Source of the DNA: an uncultured Paenibacillaceae bacterium | Lineage (GTDB): Bacteria; Bacillota; Bacilli; Aneurinibacillales; Aneurinibacillaceae | Assembly: GCA_946478845.1 (NCBI GenBank) | Contig: CAMLDI010000015.1 | Coordinates: forward strand, 5,587-69,586 | Length of the DNA: 64,000 nt | Reading direction: 5' to 3' | Shown: one piece after another, positions 35,038 to 42,941 of the stretch | Position numbering within the stretch: the first letter of the stretch is position 1 | Layout: each line of letters starts with the position of its first letter | Translations under genes and position numbers: made by a program | Notes under the pieces: model-generated | The model's database searches: none | What the model was told of the DNA's origin: nothing | What the model saw: the letters and a program-made list of their open reading frames with translations, nothing else

Positions 35038-35189
35038 GATCAAACTTTTTATAAACGGATCAGACTTTTTACTTTGATGAATTGGATAAACTCATAAAAA
35101 ATTTTAACTCATTCGAAAATCTTAAGTATCGTCAAAAACTTCGGGAAGAGTTAGAAATAGTTCTGCAATTAGAGAATTGGGACATTATA

Positions 35190-36869
35190 CTATTTCCCTG
35201 CCTTAACCAGTTCTTTTTTGTTGCTTCCGTATACAGAAGAATAGGTTTTCCAGCCGCCATCCACGTTTTTCACTTGATATCCATGATTTTTTAGAATCCG
35301 GCTGGCTAAATATCCTCTTAACCCAACCTGGCAACTTACATATATTGTTTGATTGGTTGGAAGTTCTGCTAAGTGGTTTCTTAAATCATTTAATTCAATA
35401 TTGATGGACCCTTCAATATATCCATTTTCCCGCTCTTTTGCATCACGAACGTCGATAATTAGACCTCCGTCGGCAACAATTTGGTCTACTTCATGCCACT
35501 GAATATGTTCTAATTCACCTTCCATAATGTTTGATGCAACATAGCCAGCCATATTGACGGGATCTTTTGCTGAAGAATAGGGTGGGGCATAGGATAACTC
35601 TAAGGTTGTTAACTCTTCTGCCGTTAACCCCCCTTTAATGGCTGTCGCAATGACGTCCATGCGTTTATCCACACCATCTGCTCCAACGGCTTGCGCGCCA
35701 TAAATCTTGCCAGTTTCTTTATCAAAAATTAATTTTAGGGCAATGGGGGAAGCACCAGGATAGTAACCTGCATGGGAAACTGGATGGATATGAACGACTT
35801 CATAGGGAACCCCTAACCGATTTAATGTTTTTTCATTGTTTCCTACAGAAGCTACTGTTAAGTCGAATACCTTAGCAATTGACGTACCCAGGGTTCCTTG
35901 ATACTTTTCTTTTTTCCCCATGATATTGTTTGCAGCGATCCGCCCCTGGCGGTTCGCTGGCCCGGCGAGGGGGATCAATGTCTTCGTGCCGTTAATGTAA
36001 TCAACCACTTCTACTGCATCCCCAATGGCATAAATATCCTGGTTGGACGTTTGCAGAAATTCATTAACAACAATTCCTCCCCGCTCTCCTAGTTCTAATC
36101 CTGCTGTTATTGCTAATTCATTTTCTGGTCTGACACCAATAGAAAGAATGGTTAAATCGGTTTGGAGTTCTGTCCCATCGGCCAGGACGACCTTCTTCCC
36201 ATGATCCGCAAAGGATTGGACTCGATTTTCAAAGATTAATTTTACGCCTTTTTCTACTAAGTGATTGTGAAGAATACTAGCCATTTCAAAATCAATGGGA
36301 TTCATCACTTGCTTTCCTCTTTGAATGATTGTAACTTCGATCCCTCGATCCACCAGGTTTTCCGCCATTTCAAGCCCAATAAATCCGCCGCCAATCACCA
36401 CAGCTTTTTTGGGATGTTTCGTATCAACATAGTCTTTAATTTTATCTGTATCCGGAATATTTCTTAATGTGAATAAGGACTCATTTTCCTCAAGCCCTGG
36501 AATAGAGGATACGATTGGCTGTGCACCTGGAGATAATAATAACTTGTCATAGGATTCCTCATATACTTCTCCCGTTTGTACATTCTTGATTGTTACTGTT
36601 TTAGTTTCACTATTAATCCTGATTGCCTCACTAAAAATACGGATATCCAGATTAAAACGCTCGGACATCCCTTTCACAGTTTGGACTAATAATTTATTTC
36701 TATCTTTAATGGTTTCACCAATATAGTAAGGAAGACCGCAATTGGCAAAGGAAATATGTTCTCCACGTTCTATAATCATAATTTCAACATCTTCACTAAT
36801 TCTTCTTAATCTTGCTGCAGCGGTTGCACCACCTGCAACTCCACCTATGATGAGTATTTTCTTTTTCAC
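35190..36869 (-). CDS. CoA-disulfide reductase-rhodanese fusion (CoADR-Rhd type)
   Basis: A 559-residue flavoprotein. FAD-binding GGVAGGATAAARLRR is at the N-terminus, the redox Cys is in SFANCGLPYYIG (Cys44), NAD(P)H-binding AVVIGGGFIGLEMAENL is mid-protein, and a dimerisation domain is followed by a C-terminal rhodanese domain with SCQVGLRG (Cys about 513). Such fusions reduce CoA disulfide, CoA persulfide or polysulfide, handling sulfane sulfur. The start is GTG 36869, spaced from TTGGAGGG; the longer frame's TTG at 36884 lies within that ribosome site. The promoter side carries a CsoR/CstR-like palindrome, consistent with control by persulfide or copper. Confidence 0.9.
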   Translation of the reverse strand: MKKKILIIGGVAGGATAAARLRRISEDVEIMIIERGEHISFANCGLPYYIGETIKDRNKLLVQTVKGMSERFNLDIRIFSEAIRINSETKTVTIKNVQTGEVYEESYDKLLLSPGAQPIVSSIPGLEENESLFTLRNIPDTDKIKDYVDTKHPKKAVVIGGGFIGLEMAENLVDRGIEVTIIQRGKQVMNPIDFEMASILHNHLVEKGVKLIFENRVQSFADHGKKVVLADGTELQTDLTILSIGVRPENELAITAGLELGERGGIVVNEFLQTSNQDIYAIGDAVEVVDYINGTKTLIPLAGPANRQGRIAANNIMGKKEKYQGTLGTSIAKVFDLTVASVGNNEKTLNRLGVPYEVVHIHPVSHAGYYPGASPIALKLIFDKETGKIYGAQAVGADGVDKRMDVIATAIKGGLTAEELTTLELSYAPPYSSAKDPVNMAGYVASNIMEGELEHIQWHEVDQIVADGGLIIDVRDAKERENGYIEGSINIELNDLRNHLAELPTNQTIYVSCQVGLRGYLASRILKNHGYQVKNVDGGWKTYSSVYGSNKKELVKAGK

Positions 36870-36910
36870 GAGATTTCCCTCCAAAACACTTTAAATGTCC
36901 AACATTTTTA

Positions 36911-36930
36911 TATACCTATAGGGGTATTAT
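36911..36930. promoter_or_regulatory. CsoR/CstR-type operator-like palindrome
   Basis: ATACC-TATAGG-GGTAT (36912-36927) has the inverted ATACC/GGTAT arms and G-rich centre typical of CsoR/CstR-family operators. It lies about 45 bases upstream of the minus-strand GTG start of the CoADR-rhodanese gene. In staphylococci CstR controls persulfide-handling genes of this kind. No csoR/cstR gene is in the window. Binding is inferred from the motif. Confidence 0.55.
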
Positions 36931-37034
36931 AAATCCTTTTAAAAATTTGTAAAGGAGATTTGTGTTTCCTGATAGAAAAGAATGAAGAGAAAAATGTAAA
37001 AAGGTTGGTTTTTATAGAAGGGGAGGTTTGAAAA

Positions 37035-39128
37035 ATGCTGTTGCAGGATATGATTAATGACCAGATCGTATGTTTGAATTTTGGCGATTGTCTTGAAAAA
37101 GCAGTGAAAATTTTTCGAAACTGCAAGATTGATACCATTCCTGTAGTGAATGAAGAACAGAAGTTAATCAGCGTTTTCACCAAATCAAACCTCTATGATG
37201 CCTTGCTCAATGGAGCAACATTGGAAGACCCTATTGATCCCTATGCCAATAACAATCCCTTTAGCCTTGTTGCAGATATTGCCTTTGATAGGTTAACCCC
37301 TATTGTGAAAAAGAGCCCGGTAGGAGCGGCTCCTGTTACGGATCGGGAGGGGAAAGTGGTTGGGTTGCTCACCAAAGAAAATATGGTCATGACATCTTTG
37401 CGAAACCTGGAAATGGTGAACTCCCAGCTCAGTGCCATTCTTGATTCCATGTATAACGGTGTCATTGTAGTTAATGATGAAGGCCGGATCTCTTTAATTA
37501 ACTCAGGGGCAGAGCGAATATTTAAGACGACCGGAGACCATTGTCTCGGGCGATTGCTCAAGGATGTTTTGCCGGAGTTAGATCTTTCTCCAGCACTGGA
37601 AAATGGAGAAGTTAAAGTAGGCTTGAAATTCAAATATGAAGAGATGACGACCATTGCTAATATTACTCCTTTAACAGATGGAAATGCCATTGTTGGTGCC
37701 ATTGCTATTTTTCAGGATCTGACAGACTTAGAACAGGTGGCAAGGGAACTGGAAATTGTGAAAGGATTGAATACAACCCTTGATACGGTTCTTAATATTA
37801 TTTATGACGGGATTATTGTCATTGATGAGAATGGGTATATTTCTCTCAGTAACCGGGTATTACGTGAGTTTATGGAACTGGCGCCAGAACAACTCACGGG
37901 GAAACACATTACGGAACTCTTTCCCGATAGCCGGCTCCATATTGTGGCCAAAACAGGGATACCAGAAACCGGGGACATTCAGCATATTCAGGGGAAACCT
38001 TTGATTGTTTCTAAGCTCCCCATTGTAAAGGATGGGAAAGTGGCAGGGGCAGTAGGGAAGATTACCTTTCCCCAGATGGCAGAAATCCGGGAGTTGGCAG
38101 ATAATTTATCTTTTTTGCAGAACAAGGTGGCCTATTATCAAGAAGAACTGGAAAGGACCAAAAAAGCCCATGGGGTGTTGGATGATTTGATCGCCGAAAG
38201 TGCCATTATGAAACGAATTAAGGGGGAAATTGCTTATGTAGCTAAAAGTACCTCTACGGTATTAATTACAGGGGAGAGTGGGACAGGGAAAGAAGTGATT
38301 GCTCAGGCGATTCATCGATGCAGTGACCGAAAAGAAGGTTCCTTTATTAAAGTCAATTGTGCAGCAATTCCTGAAAACTTGCTAGAGGCAGAGATTTTTG
38401 GCTATGCTTCCGGTGCCTTTACAGGAGCCTTAAAGGGCGGAAAACCGGGACGATTTGAACTGGCGGATGGAGGAACGATTTTTCTTGATGAAGTGGGAGA
38501 TATGCCTATGGTCCTCCAGGCCAAAATTTTACGGGTCATTCAAGAACGGGAATTTGAGAGGTTGGGAGATACGAGAACCCGTAAGGTGAATGTGCGTATT
38601 TTGGCTGCGACAAATAAAGATTTGCAAAAAGCCATTGCCAATGGGGAGTTTAGGGAAGACCTCTATTATCGCTTGAATGTGATTGGGTTTCATCTGCCAC
38701 CTCTTCGGGAGCATCCTGAAGATATTCCCCCTTTAGCCGAAAAGTTTATTCGTAAATATAATCGCCTTCTTCGTGGTGGGATTACGGGAGTTTCCGAAAA
38801 GGTAATGGAAGTCTTGGGAAACTACCATTGGCCGGGGAATATTCGAGAATTAGAGAATGTCATTGAGCGGGCTGTAAACTATGCTCGTTCAGGGGTGATT
38901 CAACAGGCACACCTTCCTTCCTATTTGTGCAGTACTCTTGAGCCTGTGACCGTACAGGGGACATTCGAGAAAGATACATATCAAAACAAATTAATAGAAA
39001 CGGAAAAAGAAATGATTTTGTCCGCCATTCAAAAGGCCGGGGGCAATAAGACAAGAGCGGCGAAACTGCTTAATTTAAGCCGGTCAAGATTATATGTAAA
39101 AATGAAAAGGTATGGAATCATTGAATAA
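37035..39128 (+). CDS. Sigma-54-dependent activator with CBS and PAS domains
   Basis: A 697-residue enhancer-binding protein. Residues 1-125 hold two CBS-like repeats, 128-235 and 240-350 two PAS-like domains, about 390-620 the AAA+ motor (Walker A GESGTGKE, about 413; GAFTGA loop near 461; Walker B GGTIFLDEVGDM), and the C-terminus a Fis-type HTH (KAGGNKTRAAKLLNLSRSRL). The motor remodels sigma-54 polymerase; CBS and PAS parts sense ligands, perhaps adenylate or acyl-CoA (inference). ATG 37035 follows GGGGAGG. A sigma-54 promoter and upstream dyad lie just downstream, before the acyl-CoA operon, making it the probable activator of that operon. Confidence 0.9.
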   Translation: MLLQDMINDQIVCLNFGDCLEKAVKIFRNCKIDTIPVVNEEQKLISVFTKSNLYDALLNGATLEDPIDPYANNNPFSLVADIAFDRLTPIVKKSPVGAAPVTDREGKVVGLLTKENMVMTSLRNLEMVNSQLSAILDSMYNGVIVVNDEGRISLINSGAERIFKTTGDHCLGRLLKDVLPELDLSPALENGEVKVGLKFKYEEMTTIANITPLTDGNAIVGAIAIFQDLTDLEQVARELEIVKGLNTTLDTVLNIIYDGIIVIDENGYISLSNRVLREFMELAPEQLTGKHITELFPDSRLHIVAKTGIPETGDIQHIQGKPLIVSKLPIVKDGKVAGAVGKITFPQMAEIRELADNLSFLQNKVAYYQEELERTKKAHGVLDDLIAESAIMKRIKGEIAYVAKSTSTVLITGESGTGKEVIAQAIHRCSDRKEGSFIKVNCAAIPENLLEAEIFGYASGAFTGALKGGKPGRFELADGGTIFLDEVGDMPMVLQAKILRVIQEREFERLGDTRTRKVNVRILAATNKDLQKAIANGEFREDLYYRLNVIGFHLPPLREHPEDIPPLAEKFIRKYNRLLRGGITGVSEKVMEVLGNYHWPGNIRELENVIERAVNYARSGVIQQAHLPSYLCSTLEPVTVQGTFEKDTYQNKLIETEKEMILSAIQKAGGNKTRAAKLLNLSRSRLYVKMKRYGIIE

Positions 39129-39153
39129 TGAAGATGTGTGTTTTGTCCTGAGG

Positions 39154-39191
39154 TGTCCTGTAAACAAGATAGTTGTCCTGTTTACAGGACA
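39154..39191 (+). promoter_or_regulatory. Upstream activating dyad, possibly also a terminator
   Basis: TGTCCTGTAAACA (39154-39166) and its exact reverse complement TGTTTACAGGACA (39179-39191) flank a short spacer; another TGTCCTG starts at 39174. The site lies about 80-110 bases before the -24 element, the usual place for an enhancer-binding protein. The inner palindrome followed by T-run 39192-39197 could also terminate the activator gene. The dual role is inferred. Confidence 0.6.
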
Positions 39192-39265
39192 TTTTTTGTT
39201 CCCCCTTTTTTCTGCATATTTTGATTTTATCCGTTTTTATTAGGCACTCCCTCCTTTTATCAAAG

Positions 39266-39281
39266 TTGGCATCATTCTTGC
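39266..39281 (+). promoter_or_regulatory. Sigma-54 (-24/-12) promoter
   Basis: TTGGCATCATTCTTGC matches the sigma-54 consensus (TTGGCAC-N4/5-TTGC) with the invariant GG and GC exactly 10 bases apart. Transcription would begin near 39292, about 40 bases before the acyl-CoA dehydrogenase start. The neighbouring sigma-54 activator gene supports the call. Confidence 0.85.
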
Positions 39282-39331
39282 TTCATATATCAATGAGAAG
39301 AAGTTTACACAAAGAGAAAGGGGAAGGGGAT

Positions 39332-40474
39332 TTGGAAAGAATACTGCCTTTTACTGATGAACACATCATGTTTCGCAATACGTTAGCAAAGTTTGTAGCT
39401 GCCGAAGTGGTTCCTCATTATGAAGAGTGGGAAAAACAGGGATTAGTTCCCCGTGAGGTCTATCAGAAAATGGGGGGATTTGGTTTTCTCTGCCCCTGGG
39501 CTGAAGAAAAATACGGTGGAGGGGAAGGAGATTTTCTCTATTCGGTTATCCTTGCCGAAGAATTGGCCGGACAAGGTGTTAGAGGAGTTTTTGCCTGGCT
39601 ACACAGCGATATTGTGGCTCCGTACCTTGCGACCTTTGGCAATGAAGAACAGAAAATGAAGTGGTTAACAGGATGTGTAAGTGGAGAAACCATTCTAGCT
39701 GTAGCCATGACGGAAGAAGGAGCAGGTTCAGACCTTGCGTCCATGCGGACAAGAGCGGTGAAGGATGGGGATAGTTACATCATCAATGGGTCTAAAACTT
39801 TTATTTCCAATGGCATTCTTGCTGACCTGGTTATTGTTGCCGCAAAAACAGATCCAGCGGCAGGAGCGAAGGGAATTTCCCTTTTTGTTGTGGAACGGGA
39901 TACCCAGGGTTTTGTCAGGGGTAACAAAATAGAAAAAGTAGGGTTGCATGCCCAGGACACCGCTGAATTATTTTTTGAAGAGTGTCGGGTCCCAGCTGGG
40001 AACCTGTTGGGCGAAGAAGGGATGGGATTTGCTTATCTGATGCAAAAACTACAGCAGGAGCGGCTCATGGTTTCGATTGTGGCCCAGGCTTCTGCGGAAC
40101 GTGCTTTGAATCTTACCCTTGAGTATGTAAAGCATCGGAAGGTATTCGGTAAATCATTAGGTTCTTTGCAAAATACCCAGTTTACATTGGCGGAGATCGC
40201 AAGCGAGATTCAGGTGGGGAGAAGTTTTCTCGATACCTTGATTCTGAAACATAAGGAAGGAAAGGAAATCGTCCAGGAAGTGAGTATGGCGAAATACTGG
40301 ATTTGCGAGATGGAAAATAGAGTAACTACCCGCTGTTTACAACTGTTTGGCGGATACGGGTATTGCAAAGAGTATGAGATTTCCCGGCTATGGACGGATG
40401 CAAGAATTGAAACCATTTATGCGGGTACTTCTGAAGTGATGAAACTCATTATTAGCAAGGGATTAGGATTATAG
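39332..40474 (+). CDS. Acyl-CoA dehydrogenase
   Basis: A 380-residue flavoenzyme, normal family length with TTG 39332 as start, directly behind AAAGGGGAAGGGG; longer versions in the same frame would begin at or before the transcription start. Substrate-loop and FAD motifs are visible: AMTEEGAGSDLASM and YIINGSKTFISNG mid-protein, and C-terminal LQLFGGYGYCKEYEISRLW and IETIYAGTSEVMK, with the catalytic-base Glu in the latter position (Glu of IETIYAGT). It oxidises an acyl-CoA to a 2-enoyl-CoA, passing electrons to ETF. It is the first gene of a five-gene sigma-54-driven operon. Substrate chain length is not predictable. Confidence 0.9.
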   Translation: MERILPFTDEHIMFRNTLAKFVAAEVVPHYEEWEKQGLVPREVYQKMGGFGFLCPWAEEKYGGGEGDFLYSVILAEELAGQGVRGVFAWLHSDIVAPYLATFGNEEQKMKWLTGCVSGETILAVAMTEEGAGSDLASMRTRAVKDGDSYIINGSKTFISNGILADLVIVAAKTDPAAGAKGISLFVVERDTQGFVRGNKIEKVGLHAQDTAELFFEECRVPAGNLLGEEGMGFAYLMQKLQQERLMVSIVAQASAERALNLTLEYVKHRKVFGKSLGSLQNTQFTLAEIASEIQVGRSFLDTLILKHKEGKEIVQEVSMAKYWICEMENRVTTRCLQLFGGYGYCKEYEISRLWTDARIETIYAGTSEVMKLIISKGLGL

Positions 40475-40489
40475 AAAGGGGATCTGGAC

Positions 40490-41257
40490 ATGATTATTCA
40501 AGGAAAAACAGCCATGATTTCAGGGGGAGCTTCCGGTTTAGGAGAAGCAACGGCTCGCAGGTTAATGAATGAAGGAGCCCATGTCGTGCTCCTTGATATA
40601 AATGAAGAAAAGGGTACAAGACTTGCAGAAGAGTTAGGGGAGAGGGTTCTCTTTATAAAAACAAATCTAGTAGAAACAGAAAGCATCGAGGCAGCGATAG
40701 ATTTAGCCATTGAGAGATTTGACAGCATTGATATTGTGGTCAATTGTGCGGGAATTGTGGCTGGTATGAAGGTTGCCGGAAAAAAGGGACCTCATGATCT
40801 GGAAACCTTTAAAAAAGTGATTGATGTGAATCTCATCGGGGTGTTTGATCTTGTGCGCCAGGCCGCCAGTAAAATGTTATTGAATGAAATCAATGAAGAA
40901 GGTGGGAAAGGGGTCATTATTAATACGGCTTCCGTCGCGGCATTTGACGGCCAGATTGGCCAGGCCGCCTATACCGCAAGTAAAGCAGCCATTGCGGGAA
41001 TGACCCTGCCCCTTGCACGGGATCTGGCAGTAGAGGGTGTGCGGGTTTGTGCTATTGCCCCGGGAATATTTAATACACCTATGATGGCGGGACTCCCCGC
41101 GGCGGTTCGTGAATCCCTGGGGAAATCTGTGCCTTTCCCCTCTCGTCTGGGCCATGCTGATGAATATGCCATGCTGGTCCAACAAATTATTGAAAATCCA
41201 ATGCTCAATGGAGAAACCATCCGCTTAGACGGAGCCATTCGAATGGCACCTCGGTAA
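40490..41257 (+). CDS. Short-chain dehydrogenase, 3-hydroxyacyl-CoA type
   Basis: A 255-residue Rossmann-fold SDR. The NAD-binding motif is SGGASGLGEATARRL, the active-site Ser is in INTASVAAFDGQ and the YxxxK is in AAYTASKAAIAG. The aspartate in VVLLDIN indicates NAD(H) preference. Overall it resembles HSD10/type-II 3-hydroxyacyl-CoA dehydrogenases (GQIGQAAYTASKAAI, PGIFNTPMM). It would oxidise a 3-hydroxyacyl-CoA between the dehydrogenase and thiolase steps. ATG 40490 comes 15 nt after the previous stop, with GAAAGGGGAT as ribosome site. No enoyl-CoA hydratase gene is in this operon, so that step must be supplied elsewhere. Confidence 0.88.
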   Translation: MIIQGKTAMISGGASGLGEATARRLMNEGAHVVLLDINEEKGTRLAEELGERVLFIKTNLVETESIEAAIDLAIERFDSIDIVVNCAGIVAGMKVAGKKGPHDLETFKKVIDVNLIGVFDLVRQAASKMLLNEINEEGGKGVIINTASVAAFDGQIGQAAYTASKAAIAGMTLPLARDLAVEGVRVCAIAPGIFNTPMMAGLPAAVRESLGKSVPFPSRLGHADEYAMLVQQIIENPMLNGETIRLDGAIRMAPR

Positions 41258-41288
41258 AACCAAGAACAATCAAAAAGGGGGGAAAGTC

Positions 41289-42464
41289 ATGAGAAAAGTA
41301 GCAGTGGTGGGTGTGGGACACTCCAAGTTTATGTTTAACTCACCGAAAACAGGGGTGGAGATGCTGTCGGAAGTGTCCATGGATGCCCTGAATGAAGCCA
41401 ATTTATCACCCAAAGATGTACAGGCTGTTTTTATAGGCAATGTATTAGGAGACTTCTCGGAAGGGCAGGGGATGATGCAGTCTTTTTTCGCCAATGATAT
41501 TGGCTGTTTCAATGTTCCTGCTACCAGGTTTGAAGGAGCTTGTGCTTCCGGAAGTATGGCCGTAAGGGACGCCTTTATGTGGGTGGCCTCCGGTTTTTAT
41601 GACATTGTGCTGGTGGGGGGCGTGGAAAAAGCAACGGCCATGGATACCCCTTTGGCCACACGTACCTTTGCCATGTTTGGAGACAGCCGCTATGAGTATC
41701 CTGCAGGGTTTACCTTCCCAGGTGCTTTTGCGTTGCTGGCACACCTTTATTCCAGTGAGTATGGGATTCCTTTGGAACGTCTCACGGAACAAATGGCTTC
41801 TGTATCTGTTCAATCCCATTACTATGGGATGAAGAACCCCAACGCCCAGTTTCATAAGGAAATATCCGTTGCAGACGTGTTAAAAAGTCCTATGGTCACC
41901 ACACCCATCAAATTGCTAGATGCCTGTCCTTTTACAGATGGAGCGGCTGCCATAGTCATCGCATCAGAAGAGGTAGCTAAGAGATTAACCGATAAACCCG
42001 TTTATTTTGCCGGGGTGGGCCAAACTTCTTCCGGAAAATTAAGTTCTCAGTATAAACATTTACCGAGAATTAGGGCGAGAGAATTAGCGGCAGAACAAGC
42101 TTATAAAATGGCTGGATTGACGCCAAAAGACATCCATGTGTGTGAACTTCACGATTGTTTTAGTATTGCTGCACTCATTGCAGCAGAAGGACTGGGATTC
42201 TTCGAACCGGGAACCGCAGGGGAAGCCTGGGAACGGGGAGAGACCCGGCTTGAAGGGAAAATCCCCATTAATATGTCCGGGGGATTAAAGGCAAAAGGAC
42301 ATCCCATTGGAGCTACGGGGGTTTCTCAGGTTACGGAAATTACACGCCAACTAAGAGGGGAATTAGGGGAACAGGAAAGGCAGGTAGAAGGAGCAAAGGT
42401 GGGTCTCATCGATACCCTTGGTGGGGATGGGGTCATTGTGAATATGATCCTTTCTATGACCTAG
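41289..42464 (+). CDS. Thiolase family protein (SCP-x-like acetyl-CoA acyltransferase)
   Basis: A 391-residue thiolase. The nucleophilic Cys is in FEGACASGSMAVRDAF, the active-site HDCF motif is ELHDCFSIAAL and the C-terminal loop is SGGLKAKGHPIGATG. The sequence belongs to the SCP-x/archaeal-like thiolases that pair with DUF35 OB-fold proteins, and here such a gene comes next. It would cleave a 3-ketoacyl-CoA with CoA, ending a beta-oxidation cycle. Start ATG 41289 follows AAAAGGGGGG. The last-position Cys of classic thiolases is not obvious, as expected for this subgroup. Confidence 0.88.
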   Translation: MRKVAVVGVGHSKFMFNSPKTGVEMLSEVSMDALNEANLSPKDVQAVFIGNVLGDFSEGQGMMQSFFANDIGCFNVPATRFEGACASGSMAVRDAFMWVASGFYDIVLVGGVEKATAMDTPLATRTFAMFGDSRYEYPAGFTFPGAFALLAHLYSSEYGIPLERLTEQMASVSVQSHYYGMKNPNAQFHKEISVADVLKSPMVTTPIKLLDACPFTDGAAAIVIASEEVAKRLTDKPVYFAGVGQTSSGKLSSQYKHLPRIRARELAAEQAYKMAGLTPKDIHVCELHDCFSIAALIAAEGLGFFEPGTAGEAWERGETRLEGKIPINMSGGLKAKGHPIGATGVSQVTEITRQLRGELGEQERQVEGAKVGLIDTLGGDGVIVNMILSMT

Positions 42465-42493
42465 GGAAAAAAATGAATGGAGGAGGGATTAGG

Positions 42494-42904
42494 TTGGAGT
42501 ATAAGCTGACTTTTAAAGAGTACAGTTCTTCATTAAAAGAAAATAAATTATTGGGGTTAAAATGCAATGACTGCGAGACAGTAACCTGCCCACCCCAAAT
42601 GGTGTGCCATGGATGCGCCAGTACCAACCAGGAGGTGGTTGAGATGAAGGGGCAAGGGAGGATTGTTACCTTTACCACCTCATATATTGCAGCAGAAGGC
42701 CGTGAGAGTGAAGCCCCTTATACCATTGTAATGGTTGAACTGGATGAAGGTCCCTGGATTATGGGGAATTTAATGAATAGGGACCCAGAGGAAGTGAATA
42801 TGGAGATCATTGGGAAACGGGTGCATTTAGGCCATAAGGTGTTTCCAGGTGATAAATATTCAAATGGAGAAGCTGCCCGGCCTTTGTTTCGTTTGATCGA
42901 TTAA
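42494..42904 (+). CDS. Zn-ribbon/OB-fold DUF35 protein
   Basis: A protein of about 136 residues. Residues 20-45 hold four cysteines (KCNDCET and CHGCAST) in a rubredoxin-like zinc ribbon; the rest is an OB fold (GRIVTFTTSYIAAEG, VMVELDEGPWIMGN). DUF35 proteins bind acyl-CoA and channel substrate to the partnered thiolase. The start is TTG 42494 with GGAGGAGGG just upstream; the ATG at 42473 is before the ribosome site. It sits between the thiolase and acyl-CoA ligase genes. Confidence 0.88.
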   Translation: MEYKLTFKEYSSSLKENKLLGLKCNDCETVTCPPQMVCHGCASTNQEVVEMKGQGRIVTFTTSYIAAEGRESEAPYTIVMVELDEGPWIMGNLMNRDPEEVNMEIIGKRVHLGHKVFPGDKYSNGEAARPLFRLID

Positions 42905-42941
42905 TTCAGAATCATGTCCAATTACTGAAGGGGGTAAATCG

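Noticed and set aside
35082..35190. Frame reading MDKLIKNFNSFENLKYRQKL towards the CoADR gene
   Set aside because: It has no ribosome site, no family match and runs into the antisense of the CoADR-rhodanese gene. A short relic is possible but not supported.
39173..39331. N-terminal extension of the acyl-CoA dehydrogenase frame
   Set aside because: It would begin upstream of the sigma-54 start site and has no ribosome site; TTG 39332 fits family length.
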